Assembly: GCF_003966225.1 (NCBI RefSeq)
Contig: NZ_RXNU01000024.1
Span: 1-40,626, forward strand
DNA length: 40,626 bases
Direction of reading: 5' to 3'
Source of the DNA: Shewanella canadensis
Lineage (GTDB): Bacteria; Pseudomonadota; Gammaproteobacteria; Enterobacterales; Shewanellaceae
Shown here: positions 38,128 through 40,626 of the stretch, one piece after another
Position numbering within the stretch: the stretch's first letter is position 1
Layout: every line of letters begins with the position of its first letter
Notes under the pieces: generated by a model
What the model saw: the letters and a program-made list of their open reading frames with translations, nothing else
Told to the model about the DNA's origin: nothing
Databases searched by the model: none
Made by a program: the position numbers and the translations under genes

Positions 38128-40224
38128 ATGCATCCATCTAATAGCGCAGCTTTAATGGCTTTCTCGGCGCTGACCTCTTCATCAGTCTATGCACACGATC
38201 ACCATGATGAGATCGAAATAATCTCCGTCATGGGGGCGAAACAGGCTCTATCTTCAAATAGCTCGGCGATGAAGATGGATCTGAGTCAGCTTGAAACCCC
38301 GGGCTCAATTTCGGTTTATAACCAGGATCTTATCGAGGCGCAGGGTGCAGTGTCCCTGGGGGAGGTGCTGAAGAATGACGCGAGTGTTTCAACGGGGAAT
38401 GTCAGGAGAGGGCGCGAGCGTTTCTACATGCGCGGCTTCGTATTAGAGCCCGATCAGAGCTATCTGCGTGATGGTCAGTTTCACCTTTCGCGCTACTCTC
38501 AACCCATAGAGCTCTACGAGCGTATCGAAGTATTGAAGGGACCTTCGGCACTGCTATACGGTAAGTCGACGCCGGGCGGTATGATAAATTTAGTGACAAA
38601 GCGGGCTCAGGAAGAGGAGTTTCACTTTAACTTTCAGCAAGAATTTGGCTCGTTCGGCTATAACAAGTCGATGTTGGATGTAGGGGGAGCCCTGAACGAG
38701 AGTGGCAGTATCAGAGCCCGTTCAATTCTGTCTAAGTCGAGCGAAGACGGTTGGCGTGAATATAAAGATGGCAGCAAGGCGACTCAGGAGCGCTTTGTCG
38801 GTGCCTTGATGCTAGAGGCTGATCTCAGCGATGACACGGTATTGAGTGTTAATTATGATCGCACCGAAGATGAGGGGGGGATAGACATGGGTCCCCAACA
38901 TATCAGGAATAAGACAAACGGTAAGTATGAACTGGCGGGAAAGTGAGACTACATCTGGGATATGCCATGGTCATCGCGTGACTCCAGTGTAGAAAATATG
39001 GGGTTCACCCTCAACTCATACCTCAATGATGACTGGACTATCAGCGCAGGCTTTAATCGGCAACGACATCAACGTCAGACGACAGAGAGCCTATACGGCA
39101 AGGTCCAGAATATGGATCTCGGCGTTGGTGAATATGCACTGCGTGGCAGAGACACCTACGAACAATACGATGTGTCGACCGGCTTCTTCGATTTTAAGGG
39201 GGAGTTCTATACCGGTGACGTACACCACAGAATGCTCATCGGCTCGAGCGTGGTCGATTATCAAAAAAGTGGTATGCAGAAAAAGTTGAAGATAGCCGGT
39301 AAGGTAAACATCAACGACGCAATCACTATTGGCAAGCCAGAGGAGCTGGATTATCGCAATGGCACAGCGCTGAAACAGGTTCAGCGAAAAACCTACGGCG
39401 TTTACATTCAGGACCTTATCGAATTCAATGACAGCTGGCACCTGTTGGCTGGTGTCAGGTTGGACAGAGAGGAGAGTCAGGAGGCGACCCATAACAACAT
39501 CTTACCTAAGTTAGGCGTCATGTATCACCCGACACCAAATACGACTCTGTATACTACCTATAGCGAGAGTTTTGAGCCCAAAGATCCTGTCAGTGAAAGC
39601 GATGACATTAACTTTGGCAAGCAACTGGATGCCGAAAGAGGTGAGTCATTGGAAGTGGGCGCTAAGGGTGAGTTTCTCGATGGTACGCTCTTAGTTACAA
39701 CTGCGGTTTTTGATATCGAAAAAAGCAACAAGGTGGTTACCGAAAAGAGAGAGAACCAACCATCCATAACGACTCAGAGCGGTAAAGTTCGCCATAAGGG
39801 GGTTGAGTTTTCGATCGAAGGTCAGCTGAGTGATAACTTATCGATACTAAGCTCTATGATGTACCTCGATGGTAAGATTATCAGTGACCCCAAGTTTGCG
39901 GGAAAGCGCTCTAAAGACACCCCAAAATTCAGTGCCAGCACTTGGTTTAATTACCGTGTGGGTGATAACAGTCAACTCTCTGTCGGTGCCATATATGTGG
40001 GTGAACGCTTCGGAGATACGCCTAACTACTTTAAGAAAGATGCCTACGTTAAAGTCGATATGGGCTTTAGCCACACCATTAACTTTGCCAATGAACAGCA
40101 AGGTATTATCTCGATCAATATCGATAATCTGTTCGATGAGGATTACCTGCGAGGTGGCTGTAATAACAGCGCGATGTTTGGCTCTGCAAGATCGGTAAAG
40201 GCCTCATTTCAGTATAAGTTTTAG
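38128..40224 (+). pseudogene. TonB-dependent siderophore receptor, interrupted by an in-frame TGA
   Basis: Together the reading frame spans 698 codons of a TonB-dependent outer-membrane receptor. There is a signal-like N-terminus, a TonB-box-like EIISVMG, and a plug domain (about 50-160; LETPGSISVYNQDLIEAQGA, FYMRGFVLEPDQSYLRDGQ, ERIEVLKGPSALLYGKSTPGGMINLVTK in parts). The beta-barrel closes with IDNLFDEDYLRGG and terminal aromatic SFQYKF. Codon 273 (38944-38946) is TGA, between KYELAGK and DYIWDMPW, and the frame continues undisturbed after it. One base change would restore it. The product as written would be plug plus a few strands, unlikely to work. The signal peptide lacks the usual N-terminal Lys/Arg, perhaps another sign of decay. 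The siderophore type cannot be told. Confidence 0.88.
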
Positions 40225-40265
40225 TGTGTGGGATTTAAGCTGAGCGGTTAATATCACAAGTTTGT

Positions 40266-40288
40266 CAGCCTTCGAATGAAGGCTGTTT
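40266..40288 (+). terminator. Hairpin after the receptor gene
   Basis: CAGCCTTC and GAAGGCTG form an eight-pair stem with loop GAAT, followed by TTT, about 40 bp after the receptor stop. Confidence 0.6.
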
Positions 40289-40626
40289 AACAGCCAGTTC
40301 GATATCCCTATCTCTCGCTCGGTGAGTTTCACCTTGTGAAACCTCGCCATGCTGTCAACGACCACTGCCGCATCTACACTTGGTGATTTCCCCTCTTCGA
40401 TTAGTCTTTATAGCTAGGCTTCGTAGCTCGTTTATGCCTCAAACTGAGTTAACGTAATTACTCAGTTGCGGAGCAGCCCACTGAGCTTTAGATACTTTTC
40501 CGGCTCTTCTCCGCTTAGGTGAGTCGACTCATATCAAAGATCGTAAATAACATTATTATTTATAACACTTTTTTGTTTGTGAATAAGTGAATATACCTTG
40601 TCATCATTATCATCCGCCCTATTTAG
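40289..40626. other. Intergenic region at the window end
   Basis: No supported gene. It holds the tight hairpin GTTTCACcttGTGAAAC (40326-40342) and the imperfect repeat ACTGAGTTAACGTAATTACTCAGT near 40443. The far end is AT-rich and may be the promoter region of a gene beyond the window. Confidence 0.5.

Noticed and set aside
38944..38946. The in-frame TGA of the receptor read as selenocysteine
   Set aside because: TonB-dependent receptors are not selenoproteins, and I see no compact SECIS-like hairpin at the right distance after the TGA. A nonsense mutation is simpler.
40289..40420. A minus-strand frame with a LTERE-like stretch suggesting a LuxR-type helix-turn-helix remnant
   Set aside because: The similarity is limited to a few residues, the frame is bounded by stops and runs antisense into the receptor gene, and no further family motif follows.

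Overview
The window reads as chromosomal DNA of a marine gammaproteobacterium, most likely Shewanella. Grounds are the 5S rRNA sequence, the enterobacterial-like CorA, PhoP/PhoQ, EfpL (YeiP) and YejK/YejL/YejM proteins, the abundance of c-di-GMP enzymes, and many small dispersed inverted-repeat elements. The species cannot be fixed by eye.

Layout. Positions 1-1078 are the 3' end of an rRNA operon: an intact 5S gene with terminator, then decayed 5S fragments with their own terminators, then three tandem REP-doublet (REPIN-like) repeats. Positions 1079-3782 hold a DUF2057 (YccT-like) secreted protein, a small membrane protein, corA and a DUF3135 protein. Positions 3783-8898 hold an HD-GYP phosphodiesterase, a 2OG-Fe(II) oxygenase and phoQ/phoP. 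This stretch is dotted with MITE-like elements, one of which supplies the stop codon of the oxygenase and another of which separates phoP from phoQ. Positions 9172-12263 are a phosphonate/selenate-type ABC importer with a double-length permease. Positions 12411-16860 hold a small membrane protein and a ZraPSR-like module: a secreted acidic coiled-coil protein, a divergent histidine kinase with a coiled-coil sensor domain, and an NtrC-type sigma-54 activator. A good -24/-12 promoter reads toward the secreted protein.

Positions 17091-18991 are an MgtE magnesium transporter behind a near-consensus sigma-70 promoter. Its roughly 585-nt leader holds two short, well-initiated ORFs with acidic N-termini (one begins MESDIPP) and pyrimidine-rich, G-poor stretches. 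This resembles in logic, but not in sequence, the mgtL/Rho control of enterobacterial mgtA. Positions 19010-22326 hold a second HD-GYP protein and a LysE exporter/AraC regulator pair; a decayed copy of the araC tail and araC-lysE intergenic region lies about 2.2 kb away in the same orientation. Then come nadE, a small unknown gene, a membrane-anchored alpha/beta hydrolase, a large GGDEF cyclase, efpL, an ABC-F ATPase, tRNA-Pro(GGG), yejM/yejL with divergent yejK, a two-part pterin-synthase-like protein, an M23 peptidase, a phytochelatin-synthase-like protein, and a TonB-dependent receptor broken by one in-frame TGA.

Themes. Mg2+ and envelope physiology recur: CorA, PhoPQ, MgtE, YejM and the ZraPSR-like pair. 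Cyclic-di-GMP turnover appears three times. The two best candidates for undescribed biology are the mgtE leader with two mini-ORFs and the ZraPSR-like system with its unrelated-looking coiled-coil partner. All statements rest on reading the sequence; no searches or folding calculations were run.
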